Of a DNA stretch of 26,693 bases, positions 7,033 through 16,166 are shown piece after piece. Origin of the DNA: a virus. The stretch is from positions 1 through 26,693 of IMG/VR virus record IMGVR_UViG_3300012920_000215; one strand, written 5' to 3'. Position 1 is the stretch's first letter. Each line of letters starts with the position of its first letter. Under the pieces are notes generated by a model that searched no databases, was not told where the DNA came from, and saw nothing but the letters and a program-made list of their open reading frames with translations. The translations under genes and the position numbers were made by a program.

Positions 7033-8868
7033 ATGAAAGTGCCAACATATAGACAACAGACCGGTATCACTGAAAAAACTGGGGCTACCATGTTTGGCGT
7101 AAGAGCCGACCCTGGCGCCATGTCTGCCGGCTTACGGGCTGTGGGTGATCTGGTGTCATCAGCCGAAAAAATGGCGGTTGACTATTATGCTGAGCAACAA
7201 AAGATAAAAAGACAGACTGAGCTCGATGACGCTGAGTTTGAGTACAAGCAGGAACTGCAAAAGCTCCAGCAAGAGCAAACAACCAGAAAACCTAAAGAGG
7301 TGTTGTTTGATGACCCGACGGCCCGTACTCAGAGCTTTAGCAGTATAGGGCAACAAAAATTAGACGCGATTGCCGACAAGATCCAAGACAAACGTGTTCG
7401 TCGCGCTTTTAAGCAAAAGGCTCGTAACTCTCTCAACACATTTACCATTGATGTAAATCAGAGTGCGCGTAACCGCCTTATTGATCAGAACAAAGCCGCC
7501 GGCCTGTCGAAAGGTAATCAGCTCGTTGACGATATAGTCATGGGTAATGGAGCGAAAAAAGCGCAGGCGATGCTTGAGCTGTTTGGCGACCCGTCAACAA
7601 ACACTCCGGGTCATTATGAAAAGATGGCTCAGGATGGATATATAAAAGACTCAGAGTCGGTCAAATATACTCGTGACGCTCAGGTCAGCGTCAGGGATCG
7701 TGCTAGACAAGCTGATACCGCTATTATGGAAAACAACGTAAATAAGCGCGTTGTTGTGGCTGGCGACGTCAACGCCAACATAGCTGACCGGCAAAACGCA
7801 TATACATCTCTTATTAAAGAAATAGACGACAGAGTTAATAACGGCACGATTGATCCGGCTGAGGGGCAAAAGAAAAAGATGGCCGCTGCCGACGATACGG
7901 CACGATCAACCATCATGGGCATTATGACATCCTCTGCGGATGCCACCGCGGCGGTAATGCAGATTGCCAGCGGTGACACGACAGACCCCATCCTTGGCCA
8001 AATATTCAAAGAAATGGATCAGGGCGACGTCACAAAAATAGTCAATGATATGTTTACCATTGGCACCAAGATCGATACTGAGCGCCGCGAAAAAGAAGAG
8101 GCCGACGAAGAAAAGGCCGACGAAGCTAATCGCAAAAATTATGAGACCATCATTAACGTCGATCAAAGTGATGAAGAGGCCATGGCCAGCGCTTTGGCAT
8201 TACACAAAGATTTGTTGAAAGATAATTTTTACACAGCGACAGAGCGCAAAGCCGCTGAGGCTGTGCTTGGTCTGGGCAAGAAAACACAAGCCGGGGCTGA
8301 TATTAAAACAACAAAAGAAGCGACGAAAATATTAAACCGGGCTGACAACGACAACATTTTGACGCCGGGTTTGGTTGATCAATACGCCGATCAATTGTCC
8401 ACATCAGATTATAACGCATATTACAAAAGAGCTATTACAGAGGGCAAAGAAGGACGCACAGCGGCCAAGTCTTTGATCGGCAGTAAGCTACGTTATAACG
8501 AGTTTAAAGATAGCAACAACGCACTGGGCGATGCGTCTGATGCCATGTTTCAGCAAAGCATGTTTGAGCTTGATGACTGGCTCAACACATCCGGCGAAGG
8601 CGGCGGCGCCGGCGCGAGTTATCAGCAAATAGTCCAGAAAGCGCGTGAGATTATCAAAGAAAATGACGCTGAGTATAAAACGCAAATGCAAGAGGCGTTG
8701 ATTACTTATGTGACCGGGATCAGCACTTTGCCTGATTTGATTGTAGACCCAGCCGATCCTGTCGGCTCAACACTACAGTATTTGGCAAATCAAGACCCTA
8801 GAAACCCAGTCGTCAAAGCTATTACGCTTAACATTAAAAACTATCAGAAACTGATACAGGGCAACTAA
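7033..8868 (+). CDS. Internal virion / ejection protein (gp15-like position)
   Basis: 611 residues, very helical and highly charged, with long coiled-coil-prone stretches (about residues 55-90, and 350-380 with EEADEEKADEANRK). The N-terminus 'MKVPTYRQQTGITEKTGATMFGVRADPGAMSAGLRAVGDLVS' resembles internal virion proteins of marine podoviruses. By position and composition it corresponds to T7 gp15 (747 residues), a core protein ejected into the periplasm to build the DNA translocation conduit. Sequence conservation of this class is low, so the assignment rests mainly on gene order and helical content. Start and stop overlap its neighbours. Confidence 0.7.
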   Translation: MKVPTYRQQTGITEKTGATMFGVRADPGAMSAGLRAVGDLVSSAEKMAVDYYAEQQKIKRQTELDDAEFEYKQELQKLQQEQTTRKPKEVLFDDPTARTQSFSSIGQQKLDAIADKIQDKRVRRAFKQKARNSLNTFTIDVNQSARNRLIDQNKAAGLSKGNQLVDDIVMGNGAKKAQAMLELFGDPSTNTPGHYEKMAQDGYIKDSESVKYTRDAQVSVRDRARQADTAIMENNVNKRVVVAGDVNANIADRQNAYTSLIKEIDDRVNNGTIDPAEGQKKKMAAADDTARSTIMGIMTSSADATAAVMQIASGDTTDPILGQIFKEMDQGDVTKIVNDMFTIGTKIDTERREKEEADEEKADEANRKNYETIINVDQSDEEAMASALALHKDLLKDNFYTATERKAAEAVLGLGKKTQAGADIKTTKEATKILNRADNDNILTPGLVDQYADQLSTSDYNAYYKRAITEGKEGRTAAKSLIGSKLRYNEFKDSNNALGDASDAMFQQSMFELDDWLNTSGEGGGAGASYQQIVQKAREIIKENDAEYKTQMQEALITYVTGISTLPDLIVDPADPVGSTLQYLANQDPRNPVVKAITLNIKNYQKLIQGN

Positions 8869-11648
8869 TGGATTACGAATCACAACAGCTCGATGCGTAT
8901 GATGCCGAAGACACACGGCGTTTTTTAGCAGGTGCCATTAAAAAGCCTGAGCCAGAAATGGAAGTCAGGGGCGTCCCGATCAGTGAGCTTGAGAAGGCCG
9001 GCGAACAGGTCAAAGACGAATTGTTTCGCGTGGGCGTGGGCGGTTTGCGAGATGCCGCCCAATCTGGCATGGAGACAGGCGCCGATCTTTTAGAGACAGG
9101 TGCGTTTGGGCCAGCTCTTAGCTTGGTAGGCAAACAGATAAAGGCAACTGTCCCGCCATCCAGATTGCCAGACGTCCCTGAGCCAGAGGGCTTTATAGGA
9201 CAATTAGCTAGAGATTTTGTGCAATTTGGCGCCGGCATGGCCATGACGCCAGGAGCTGGAGCCGCTACGCCATTAAAAATTGCCGGTAAAAGCGCACTCG
9301 CTGAGGGTGGTTATTTTGACCCGAAGGAAGGCGGCTTTATCAGACCGCTTATTGATTTAGGCATCCTGCCACAAGCGCTGGAATTTTTGGCTGTGGAATC
9401 AGAGGAGGAAGACACAGCGGCTGAGCGCCTAAAAAGCAGACTAGGCTTGGCCATGCAGGGCGGCGCATTAGGGCTCGCTTTTGATGGCATTATTGCCACT
9501 CTGAAAAAAATTAAAAACAACCCGACGGCGTTGCGTTATGCGGCCAACACTATAGCCACAGCTACCGGCGCAACAACTTTGATGCCAAGTGAGGCAGAGG
9601 GCGCACCGGGCAAAACGCTTATTAAAAGACTGGCACAATCAGAGGTAGATACCCTGACAAAGGCCGCGACAAAAGACGGGGCGGTAGACAGACCGTTGCT
9701 CAAGAGGGCACAAGACGAAGCTCTAAGAATTAAAAATGAATACCCAGTATCTGATGGCTGGTTGCCTATAAATGTGAACGCAAAAGGCACAGCCCCAGCT
9801 TTCAAGGTAAACAAAAAAGGCTTTATAGAAATTAAATGGGAACAGCCATCATACGCTTTTCACGTTCCAAAAAACAAAGGCAACAAAGCCGCCCATAAAA
9901 CAAATCTTGTTAACAGAACGGTCGATGATGTGAATGACGTACTGCAGCGGGCGCAGAACGGCGACACAGCGGCTCAAGAGATCATTGGGCAAGCTAACTG
10001 GTATAGAACAATGAGAACCCGCCTACGCCAAGAATTTGGTGGATTGGGCGATGTTTTCGCAGATATTCTTGGCGCAACATCAGCGCAAACTAATGTGCAA
10101 CAGAATTACGAAAACGCATTGCAGGTTTTGCGTCGCTTCACCAGGGGTGAGTTCGATCAAGAAATTGATGAATATATCAAGTTGATTGAGAGCGGTGAAC
10201 CACGGGGCACAGCATTATATGCGAAAGACAGAGACCCTAATGATCCGTTCAAGCTAATTCGCAAGGCTACTGGTGAGCTTTTCAATACTAATAGCGCTGC
10301 CGCGACTGAGGCATTGCTTGATATGTTCCGGCAGGTAAAGGTTGGAGGATCTCCAAAAACCATCAACTTTACAGGCAATCTGATTGGTTTTGGCAATGAG
10401 GCCACTATCGATGTCTGGGCCGCTAGATATTTAAGAGATGCCGCCGGCTTGCCGCGCATCCCGCCGCCGGCAGAAAAAGCTGTTGCGGGTAAACATTTGA
10501 CTGGGTCAACACTCGACGATCCCAAAATAGGTGGTGAATTTGGTTTTGGGCAAGAGGTGTTTTCTGAGGCCGCAAATATATTGAACCAGCAAGGTGGCAT
10601 AAAATCGTATGATCCAAACCTTGGTGATCTTGGGCCGGACGATTTGCAAGCTGTTGTGTGGTTTTTAGAAAAAGAAAAGTGGACAAAGAACGGATGGACA
10701 ACCAAAGCCGGCGAAGGCGGGTCATTGGATTATGAATCTGTTTATGGCGGTTCTGCTGATCGTGCGCGTGTCGCAGAGTTACGTTCAGTAATTAACAAAA
10801 AGGGGAGCACCCCGGAACAGATCGCCGCGGCTAAAGAAGAGCTGGCCACATTAGAAGGCGCACCACAGCGGTTTACTGCCGGCGTATCTAGAGAGCGGCC
10901 AAATCAACGGCCAACAAATTTAGAACAGGCAGAGCTGGCATCTGAGCTGACGGCACCATTGAAAGGCGACCAGCGCGTTATTGGTTATCAGGCCAACAAC
11001 ACATACGGTGAGTTCATGGGCGAAGCAGAACGCGCTTTGAATTTTGAGGTTGTCACGCAAATTGATTTTGACCCTGCTGATATGACAAAAGCTCTGGTAG
11101 AGGCTGGGCGTAAATATGATCAAGACGCTGTGTTTGTTTCTAAGATAGTGCCGGCTGGCACACTTGGGTCTCGCCCCGGCGTTGAGATATATTTCCGTGA
11201 TCGCCAAGGTGCAGACTACGCGCAACAAATTACGTCAATATTAAGAAAGCGAGGCATTGACGGGTTTACGTTTGTTACTGACGCCCGTCAGATGGATAGA
11301 GTTGATGTGCAAGCAACCGGCACTGAGGACATTGGCAGCTTGGTAGGCATTAGATTCCAATACATACCAGAATTTGATGATGCCTTTGATCCTGCACGGG
11401 CTGATGAGATTTTTGCAGAAAAATCTAAAGAGTTCCGCAAGGTCATGAATGACATGGAAAATATTGATGGAATTACCTACGCCGATGTAGTACACTTTGA
11501 CACGACTGTGTTTAAGAACACGGATAGATCAGGAACGGAGTGGATCAATGGCGGAACAAGCTATGATGAATACCTTGGAGGCTCAGCTACAGGAAGAACT
11601 GAAGGAGTCCAAGGGTCAGGAGACCTTTTCAGCTCGGCAGCTCCGTAG
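8868..11648 (+). CDS. Large virion / ejection protein with an enzyme-like internal domain
   Basis: 926 residues. The N-terminal part (1-260) is Ala/Gly-rich and amphipathic, with a hydrophobic stretch near residues 120-140 (FGAGMAMTPGAGAATPL). A compact region from about 345 to 630 has conserved-looking motifs: W378-Y379, 'FGGLGDVFADILGATSAQT.V..N', 'KTINFTGNLIGFG', I514-D515-V516-W517, and later 'LGPDDLQAVVWFLEKEKW'. This looks like the poorly characterised phage domain DUF7178, with a layout recalling HhH-type DNA glycosylase or processing folds. The last 250 residues form a separate alpha/beta part. Position after the gp15-like gene and size suggest a gp16-type protein ejected with DNA. 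Both the domain name and the role are tentative. Confidence 0.6.
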   Translation: MDYESQQLDAYDAEDTRRFLAGAIKKPEPEMEVRGVPISELEKAGEQVKDELFRVGVGGLRDAAQSGMETGADLLETGAFGPALSLVGKQIKATVPPSRLPDVPEPEGFIGQLARDFVQFGAGMAMTPGAGAATPLKIAGKSALAEGGYFDPKEGGFIRPLIDLGILPQALEFLAVESEEEDTAAERLKSRLGLAMQGGALGLAFDGIIATLKKIKNNPTALRYAANTIATATGATTLMPSEAEGAPGKTLIKRLAQSEVDTLTKAATKDGAVDRPLLKRAQDEALRIKNEYPVSDGWLPINVNAKGTAPAFKVNKKGFIEIKWEQPSYAFHVPKNKGNKAAHKTNLVNRTVDDVNDVLQRAQNGDTAAQEIIGQANWYRTMRTRLRQEFGGLGDVFADILGATSAQTNVQQNYENALQVLRRFTRGEFDQEIDEYIKLIESGEPRGTALYAKDRDPNDPFKLIRKATGELFNTNSAAATEALLDMFRQVKVGGSPKTINFTGNLIGFGNEATIDVWAARYLRDAAGLPRIPPPAEKAVAGKHLTGSTLDDPKIGGEFGFGQEVFSEAANILNQQGGIKSYDPNLGDLGPDDLQAVVWFLEKEKWTKNGWTTKAGEGGSLDYESVYGGSADRARVAELRSVINKKGSTPEQIAAAKEELATLEGAPQRFTAGVSRERPNQRPTNLEQAELASELTAPLKGDQRVIGYQANNTYGEFMGEAERALNFEVVTQIDFDPADMTKALVEAGRKYDQDAVFVSKIVPAGTLGSRPGVEIYFRDRQGADYAQQITSILRKRGIDGFTFVTDARQMDRVDVQATGTEDIGSLVGIRFQYIPEFDDAFDPARADEIFAEKSKEFRKVMNDMENIDGITYADVVHFDTTVFKNTDRSGTEWINGGTSYDEYLGGSATGRTEGVQGSGDLFSSAAP

Positions 11649-11733
11649 GCAAATTGCCGCGCAACAATCCAGACAAACCAGTCAAGATTTATATGTGACT
11701 GGTAGTTACAAGCGTTCAACACAAACTGTGTAG
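11548..11733 (+). CDS. Small gene overlapping the end of the ejection-protein gene
   Basis: 61 residues from the ATG at 11548, which has an AGGAACGGAG purine tract just upstream. A longer frame opens at 11497, but its first 17 residues lack a ribosome binding site. The gene overlaps the preceding gene by 101 bases in another frame. The protein is hydrophilic and helical (AEQAMMNTLEAQLQEELKES, then SARQLRRQIAAQQSRQT) with a short polar tail. No family is recognised. It ends the transcription unit before the terminator at 11771-11794, so it may be a small virion or assembly accessory. Real status is supported by the ribosome binding site and by coding beyond the overlap (11649-11733). Confidence 0.55.
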   Translation: MAEQAMMNTLEAQLQEELKESKGQETFSARQLRRQIAAQQSRQTSQDLYVTGSYKRSTQTV

Positions 11734-11770
11734 CCAACGCCTCAAAAATGTAGTAAAAATAAATAAGATG

Positions 11771-11794
11771 GGCGTCCTCTTGGGGCGCCTTTTT
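11771..11794 (+). terminator. Rho-independent terminator
   Basis: GGCGTCC (11771-11777) pairs with GGGCGCC (11783-11789, one G-U pair) over a 5-base loop, followed by TTTTT (11790-11794). It separates the ejection genes from the next large virion gene, whose ATG lies 13 bases after the T tract. Confidence 0.8.
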
Positions 11795-11807
11795 CTTTGG
11801 AGCTAAT

Positions 11808-14800
11808 ATGGCAACACCCGGACAACAAGCCGCCAAAGCGTTGCAGACAGGGGGCGTAACCGAATTTGCAGACACGCAACCTCAAGTTGATGAAGGTATC
11901 GTGCTTGCTAGCGCTCTGAGTAAGGTGTTGCAAAAAGCGGCGCAAGCCGCACCCAGTGCGTCGCGTGAGCTAATTGATGAGGGCGTTGCTGGCCGTGTTC
12001 CTGAGCCTATTACCGAAGGCGTCATGCCCGAAGGTGCAACGGTACAAAAAACACAAGAAGCTCTAGCAAAAGACGCGCTATCACCAGAGGGGCAGGAGCG
12101 GTTCCAAGCCGCCGGCGGCGAAGCTGCCACTGCAATACAGATGCCCACACAGCGTGAGCTGGCTGATCAGCCGGATCTGTTCGAGCCAGCTGATCCAGAG
12201 CTGCCGAATAATGAGCAAGTCACTCAAAAAGCCCAAATGTCTATTGGTGGGGCTGATCCAGTTGTTAAAAGCAAATACGAAAAGTTTGCTGATGATGTTC
12301 CGCAGATAAATAAAGATGCCCGTGATTTGATCAGTAGCAATGTGCAAGGCAAAGACGGCATTGATTTTAATTTCGACAATTTTGAAGGCGGCGAAGATAT
12401 CAACCGCGTTGTCAACGCAATGTCAGAAATTATCGCCAACCCTATAGAAGCAGAAAAGAGGGGTATCCGTACAAACCAAGAAACGTTGGCAAGCGCCGGC
12501 GACTTGTTGGCAGATGAGGTTGGATTTACCCGGCGCATTTTAAGAAAGCAAACTGGCCAAGCGTTAAACGCCGAAGAAATGACGGCACTTAGAATTTTGC
12601 TACAGCGATCTGCCGCTAAATTAGAAAATATGGCAATACAAATACAAAGCGGCCTTGGCAGCCCTAAGCTCATGATTGATTTTAGGCGCCAGATGTCAAT
12701 TCACGCCGGCATACAAATGAAGGCTAAAGGCGCACAGACAGAGATAGCACGGGCTCTACAGGCTTTTAAAATACCGGCTGGCACTCAGGTGCCGGCGGAA
12801 ATGATGAACGCCATACTGACTGAATCTGGCGGCACCAAGCTGGTAAACAAAATGGCCAAGGGCTACCTTGATGCTCTAGAAGAGGGCGGTCAAGCTGGCG
12901 CTAATAAATATGTTGCCGGCGCTTGGGAGCAAAAGGTTGAGGATGTTTGGATGGAGGTCTACATCAATGGCCTGTTGTCCTATTTTCCTACACATTTTAA
13001 GAACGGATTAGCTACACCTTTATTTATGGGCTACAACGTCCTCAGTGATTTGATGGCGGCGAGTATAGGCACCACAGCTCGTACTGGCGCTAGACTTATG
13101 GGGCGCGATGCAAGCCCGGACGGTGTCCATTTTGAGGATGTGTTTGCTCGTATCCACGGCATGAACCGGGCATGGGGTGATGCGTGGGCTGTTGCGTCAA
13201 AATCATTTCGCGAAGAAAGCCCGGCAGATGTCCTCAATAAGGTAGAGGCCGGCACACTACGCGCTATTGATAGAGAGCGCCTTAACATAGACAACAACGC
13301 AATCGGCACCGCGGTTGATCATTTAGGTCGCGTCATCCGCCTACCAGGTAGAGCGTTAATGTTTGCCGATGATTTGTTTAAGACCGTAGCGGCCAGAGGC
13401 GCATTATATGAGGAATCAGTAAGAGCCCACCGGAGAGCTAAGTACATAGGCCGAAATGACACTGAGGCCATGGACGACGCCATGATGGTGATGCTTGACC
13501 CTAAATATGCAAGCGATGAAATGGACGCTGCCGGCAGATATGTGACCATGACCACCGATCTGGGTGATGGCATTATAGGCAAGTTCACATCTGCGTTTAG
13601 GTCAAACCCGCTGGGCAAATTGATTATGCCGTTTGCCAAGGCGCCTAGTAATACAACGCTCATTGTTGCTGAGGGCCACCCGTTAGCTGTTGCTGTTTCT
13701 ATGCTAAACCCTAGAAGCAAGATTAGAGATAACCTGCTAGGCAGAAACGGGCCGCAAGCTAGAGACCGGCAACTTGGCAGGCTGGCTATGGGTAGCACAA
13801 CTATGGCTGGGTTCCACGAGCTGGCTATCAATGGCAGGATTACGGGCTCTTATCCGGCAGACCGGCAATTGCAAAAGATGTTGCCGCCCGGTTGGCAACC
13901 TTACAGCTTTGTTTTCCGCGGCAAAGATTTTCCGGTTGATGAAGATGGCGACCCATTGCCGTTGTACAATCGTGAGACCGGCCTACCAAACGGGCCGCTC
14001 ACTTATATTAGCTATCAGGGCTTGGAGCCGGTCAGTGCGTTTATAGGCATTGCGGCTAGCACGGCGCGTCATCAGACTATGTTTGTTGACCCAGAGGATA
14101 GAAAAAACCTCGCGGCAGCGTCTGCCATGGCGACAGTGGAGTATTTCCGTGACCTGCCAATGTTGCAGGGTATAGGCGATATTTACAGGGCGTTTCAGTA
14201 TGAAGACCCAAGTATTATAACGAATGGGTTTTTGGGCGGCACGGTGGCTGTTTTCCCAATGCCGTTCAGCTCTGTCGTTAGAAATGTTGAGAAGCTAACC
14301 GACAACGAGCGCAAATCTGTAGATAAGCCGTATCGGTATTACAGCGTAGAAGACGTTGAGAGGCTGTATCAAGAAAGCCAAGATACAGACAACCCGTATC
14401 CAGAGGTGCCATATAGCTTGGTCGGCACTGTCAAAAACTGGCAGGACGCTAGCTGGTCAAAAATGTTTTACGAACAGGTCGCATGGGGCTGGGAACAGCA
14501 GGTCATGCAAATACCGTATGTCAAAAAGATTGAAGAGAATTACGCATTTCAATATGACATGCTGGGCAACAAAAAGACACGGGGGTTGGGTTTTGATGTC
14601 AATCCCGTTGCATCTGTATGGAGCAACATCACGCCATTTAGAATGTCATATGGTGAAGACATTGAGCCGTATCATAGAGAATTGATACGCTTAGGTGCGC
14701 CTCTAACAGAAAGCCGTGATAAGAAAAAGATACAAGGCGTAACCTTGAGTGAGCGCAATCGAGGCATGTTGACTGACATTGCAAAGAACCAGATCACATT

Positions 14801-15059
14801 GCCATTACAAATGGTGACGACCAGAGGGCAGCGCCAACGTGGGCCGGCTGTATATAATTTTAATGACTATTTGAGGGTAATGATGACTGACCCTCTTTAT
14901 CAGCAAGCAGACGATGATCAGCGCATCAGCATGATTAAAAATGCTGAGGCTCGTTTTTATCGTGCGGCTTTGCCGGTCTTGTTAGCTCAACCGGGCAACC
15001 AAGACCTGGCACTAAGATTTGCTGAACGTGCAGAGCTTAAAGAGCTAGGGGTGCAATAA
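11808..15059 (+). CDS. Very large internal virion / ejection protein (gp16-like position, LPD38-like region)
   Basis: 1083 residues, ATG with GGAG 6 bases upstream. Residues 1-150 are low-complexity, Ala/Glu/Pro-rich and probably disordered. A helical middle follows (about 160-420). Residues 480-680 contain 'LPGRALMFADDLFKTVAARG' (from 512), 'RYVTMTTDLGDGIIGKFTSAFRSNPLGKLIMPFAKAPSNT', and later '..YDMLGNKKTRGLGFDVNPVASVWSNITPFRMSYGEDIEPYHRELIRLGAPL'. This pattern recalls the 'large polyvalent protein-associated' domain 38 seen in phage proteins delivered with DNA. Size and position before the fibre gene match the T7 gp16 slot, but I see no lytic transglycosylase motif, which T7 gp16 carries at its N-terminus. 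Likely ejected at infection; its activity is unknown. Confidence 0.7.
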   Translation: MATPGQQAAKALQTGGVTEFADTQPQVDEGIVLASALSKVLQKAAQAAPSASRELIDEGVAGRVPEPITEGVMPEGATVQKTQEALAKDALSPEGQERFQAAGGEAATAIQMPTQRELADQPDLFEPADPELPNNEQVTQKAQMSIGGADPVVKSKYEKFADDVPQINKDARDLISSNVQGKDGIDFNFDNFEGGEDINRVVNAMSEIIANPIEAEKRGIRTNQETLASAGDLLADEVGFTRRILRKQTGQALNAEEMTALRILLQRSAAKLENMAIQIQSGLGSPKLMIDFRRQMSIHAGIQMKAKGAQTEIARALQAFKIPAGTQVPAEMMNAILTESGGTKLVNKMAKGYLDALEEGGQAGANKYVAGAWEQKVEDVWMEVYINGLLSYFPTHFKNGLATPLFMGYNVLSDLMAASIGTTARTGARLMGRDASPDGVHFEDVFARIHGMNRAWGDAWAVASKSFREESPADVLNKVEAGTLRAIDRERLNIDNNAIGTAVDHLGRVIRLPGRALMFADDLFKTVAARGALYEESVRAHRRAKYIGRNDTEAMDDAMMVMLDPKYASDEMDAAGRYVTMTTDLGDGIIGKFTSAFRSNPLGKLIMPFAKAPSNTTLIVAEGHPLAVAVSMLNPRSKIRDNLLGRNGPQARDRQLGRLAMGSTTMAGFHELAINGRITGSYPADRQLQKMLPPGWQPYSFVFRGKDFPVDEDGDPLPLYNRETGLPNGPLTYISYQGLEPVSAFIGIAASTARHQTMFVDPEDRKNLAAASAMATVEYFRDLPMLQGIGDIYRAFQYEDPSIITNGFLGGTVAVFPMPFSSVVRNVEKLTDNERKSVDKPYRYYSVEDVERLYQESQDTDNPYPEVPYSLVGTVKNWQDASWSKMFYEQVAWGWEQQVMQIPYVKKIEENYAFQYDMLGNKKTRGLGFDVNPVASVWSNITPFRMSYGEDIEPYHRELIRLGAPLTESRDKKKIQGVTLSERNRGMLTDIAKNQITLPLQMVTTRGQRQRGPAVYNFNDYLRVMMTDPLYQQADDDQRISMIKNAEARFYRAALPVLLAQPGNQDLALRFAERAELKELGVQ

Positions 15060-15811
15060 TGACAGTATCAACAACCACAAGCCGCGCCAGTTATTCCGGC
15101 AACGGCACTAATCATAGCTTCGCTTATGGTTTCAAAATTTTTGCCGATGGCGATCTTAGCGTAATCATCAGATCAAGTGATGGCACTGAAACAACAAAAA
15201 CGCTCAATACTCATTATGTAGTAACCGGCGCAGGTAGTGACAGCGGCGGTAATGTGTTGTTCAAATACAATACCGGTGACGCCACTGACGCTCACTACAG
15301 TGCCACAGACAATCGGCCACAGACTGGCGAAACCGTTGTTATATTGCGTCAACTGGATTTGACACAAGGCACCGATTACGTTGCCAACGATCCTTTCCCG
15401 GCGGAGAGCCACGAGGACGCGCTTGACCGGTTGACCATGATCACACAACAGCTCGACGAAGCTGTAGGCAGATCATTGAAAGTGTCACAAACAAATGTGA
15501 TTGCGACATCTGAGTTCACGGTTGGCGCGTCTGATCGCGCAAACAAAATCCTAAGTTTTGACACTAGCGGAGATTTGACTGTTACTGAGGGCAAGGTTGA
15601 CTCTGTAACAGCTACAGCATCTGGTTTAACTGAGGGTGCTAGTCCAACAGCCACCGCCACATATACAGGCAGCACAGGCGCACTGGCTATAGCGTTTGGC
15701 ATCCCGGCTGGTGCAACAGGGCCGCAAGGCCCAGCGGGTGCCGATGGTGGCGGCGCATCAACAGCAGAGGTTGAATCCACCGCAACATCTCTGGCAATAG
15801 CGTTAGGATAA
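15059..15811 (+). CDS. Tail fibre anchor protein (T7 gp17 N-terminal type) with collagen-like tip
   Basis: 250 residues. Residues 1-150 match the T7 tail-fibre N-terminal domain: 'SRASYSGNGTNHSFAYGFKIFADGDLSVIIR', 'LNTHYVVTGAGSDSGGNVLF', and 'VVILRQLDLTQGTDYVANDPFPAESHEDALDRLTMITQQLDEAVGRSL'. This domain docks the fibre on the nozzle. A beta-rich spacer follows, then a short collagen-like Gly-X-Y stretch at residues 218-229 (GATGPQGPAGAD), which can form a triple helix. The protein is far shorter than T7 gp17 (553 residues) and lacks a receptor-binding tip; that function is probably supplied by the separate fibre genes downstream. The ATG overlaps the preceding TAA. Confidence 0.88.
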   Translation: MTVSTTTSRASYSGNGTNHSFAYGFKIFADGDLSVIIRSSDGTETTKTLNTHYVVTGAGSDSGGNVLFKYNTGDATDAHYSATDNRPQTGETVVILRQLDLTQGTDYVANDPFPAESHEDALDRLTMITQQLDEAVGRSLKVSQTNVIATSEFTVGASDRANKILSFDTSGDLTVTEGKVDSVTATASGLTEGASPTATATYTGSTGALAIAFGIPAGATGPQGPAGADGGGASTAEVESTATSLAIALG

Positions 15812-15815
15812 AAAA

Positions 15816-16166
15816 ATGGCTAACACCTTTAAACTAAAAACTAATGGGTCTATGCCAGCCTCCGCTGGTACGCCTTTAGCTTTATATACTGTTCCAGCTT
15901 CAACAACGACAGTTGTCATTGGCTTGACACTGGCAAATAACGACACAGCCAGCATCACTGTTGATGTGAAGATTGTATCTACAACATCTGATAACGAAAC
16001 AAACGAAACTGTGTTTGTTATTAAAGATGCGCCGATTATTGGGGGTGGCGCGTTGGAGATGATGTCAGGTAACAAATACATTTTGCAAACTGGCGACATC
16101 TTGCAGATTGACAGTGATACAACAGGAAAAGTTGACGCAACATTGAGCATTATGGAGATAACCTGA
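15816..16166 (+). CDS. Small beta-rich fibre-associated protein
   Basis: 116 residues, all-beta composition (Thr, Val, Ile and Gly rich) with alternating hydrophobic strands: 'TPLALYTVPASTTTVVIGLTLANNDTASITVDVKIV', then 'VFVIKDAPIIGGGALEMM.GNKYILQTGDILQI'. This resembles small tail/fibre-associated proteins found between fibre genes in marine podoviruses, with a compact beta-sandwich appearance. No signal peptide, no catalytic motif. It starts 4 bases after the anchor gene, and its TGA overlaps the next ATG. Likely a virion surface protein; the specific role is not known. Confidence 0.65.
   Translation: MANTFKLKTNGSMPASAGTPLALYTVPASTTTVVIGLTLANNDTASITVDVKIVSTTSDNETNETVFVIKDAPIIGGGALEMMSGNKYILQTGDILQIDSDTTGKVDATLSIMEIT

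Noticed and set aside
10157-10705. 182-codon open frame on the minus strand inside the ejection-protein gene
   Set aside because: It is antisense to a long, well-supported gene in a region transcribed rightwards, with a Pro/Ser-rich product lacking any recognisable motif and no ribosome binding site arrangement. It looks like a shadow frame.
11497-11547. Longer N-terminus for the 61-residue gene after the ejection protein
   Set aside because: No ribosome-binding stretch near 11497, while AGGAACGGAG precedes the ATG at 11548.
12224-12673. 149-codon minus-strand open frame
   Set aside because: Lies fully opposite the 1083-residue virion gene, with no promoter, ribosome binding site or domain pattern.
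13319-13831. 170-codon open frame on the minus strand inside the 1083-residue gene
   Set aside because: Antisense to conserved-looking sequence; the translation is typical of frame shadows (rich in Ser, Pro and Leu) and no gene neighbour lies on that strand.
13774-14046. Plus-strand 90-codon frame within the 1083-residue gene
   Set aside because: Another frame of a continuous gene, rich in Trp, Arg and Cys, without start signals; a shadow.
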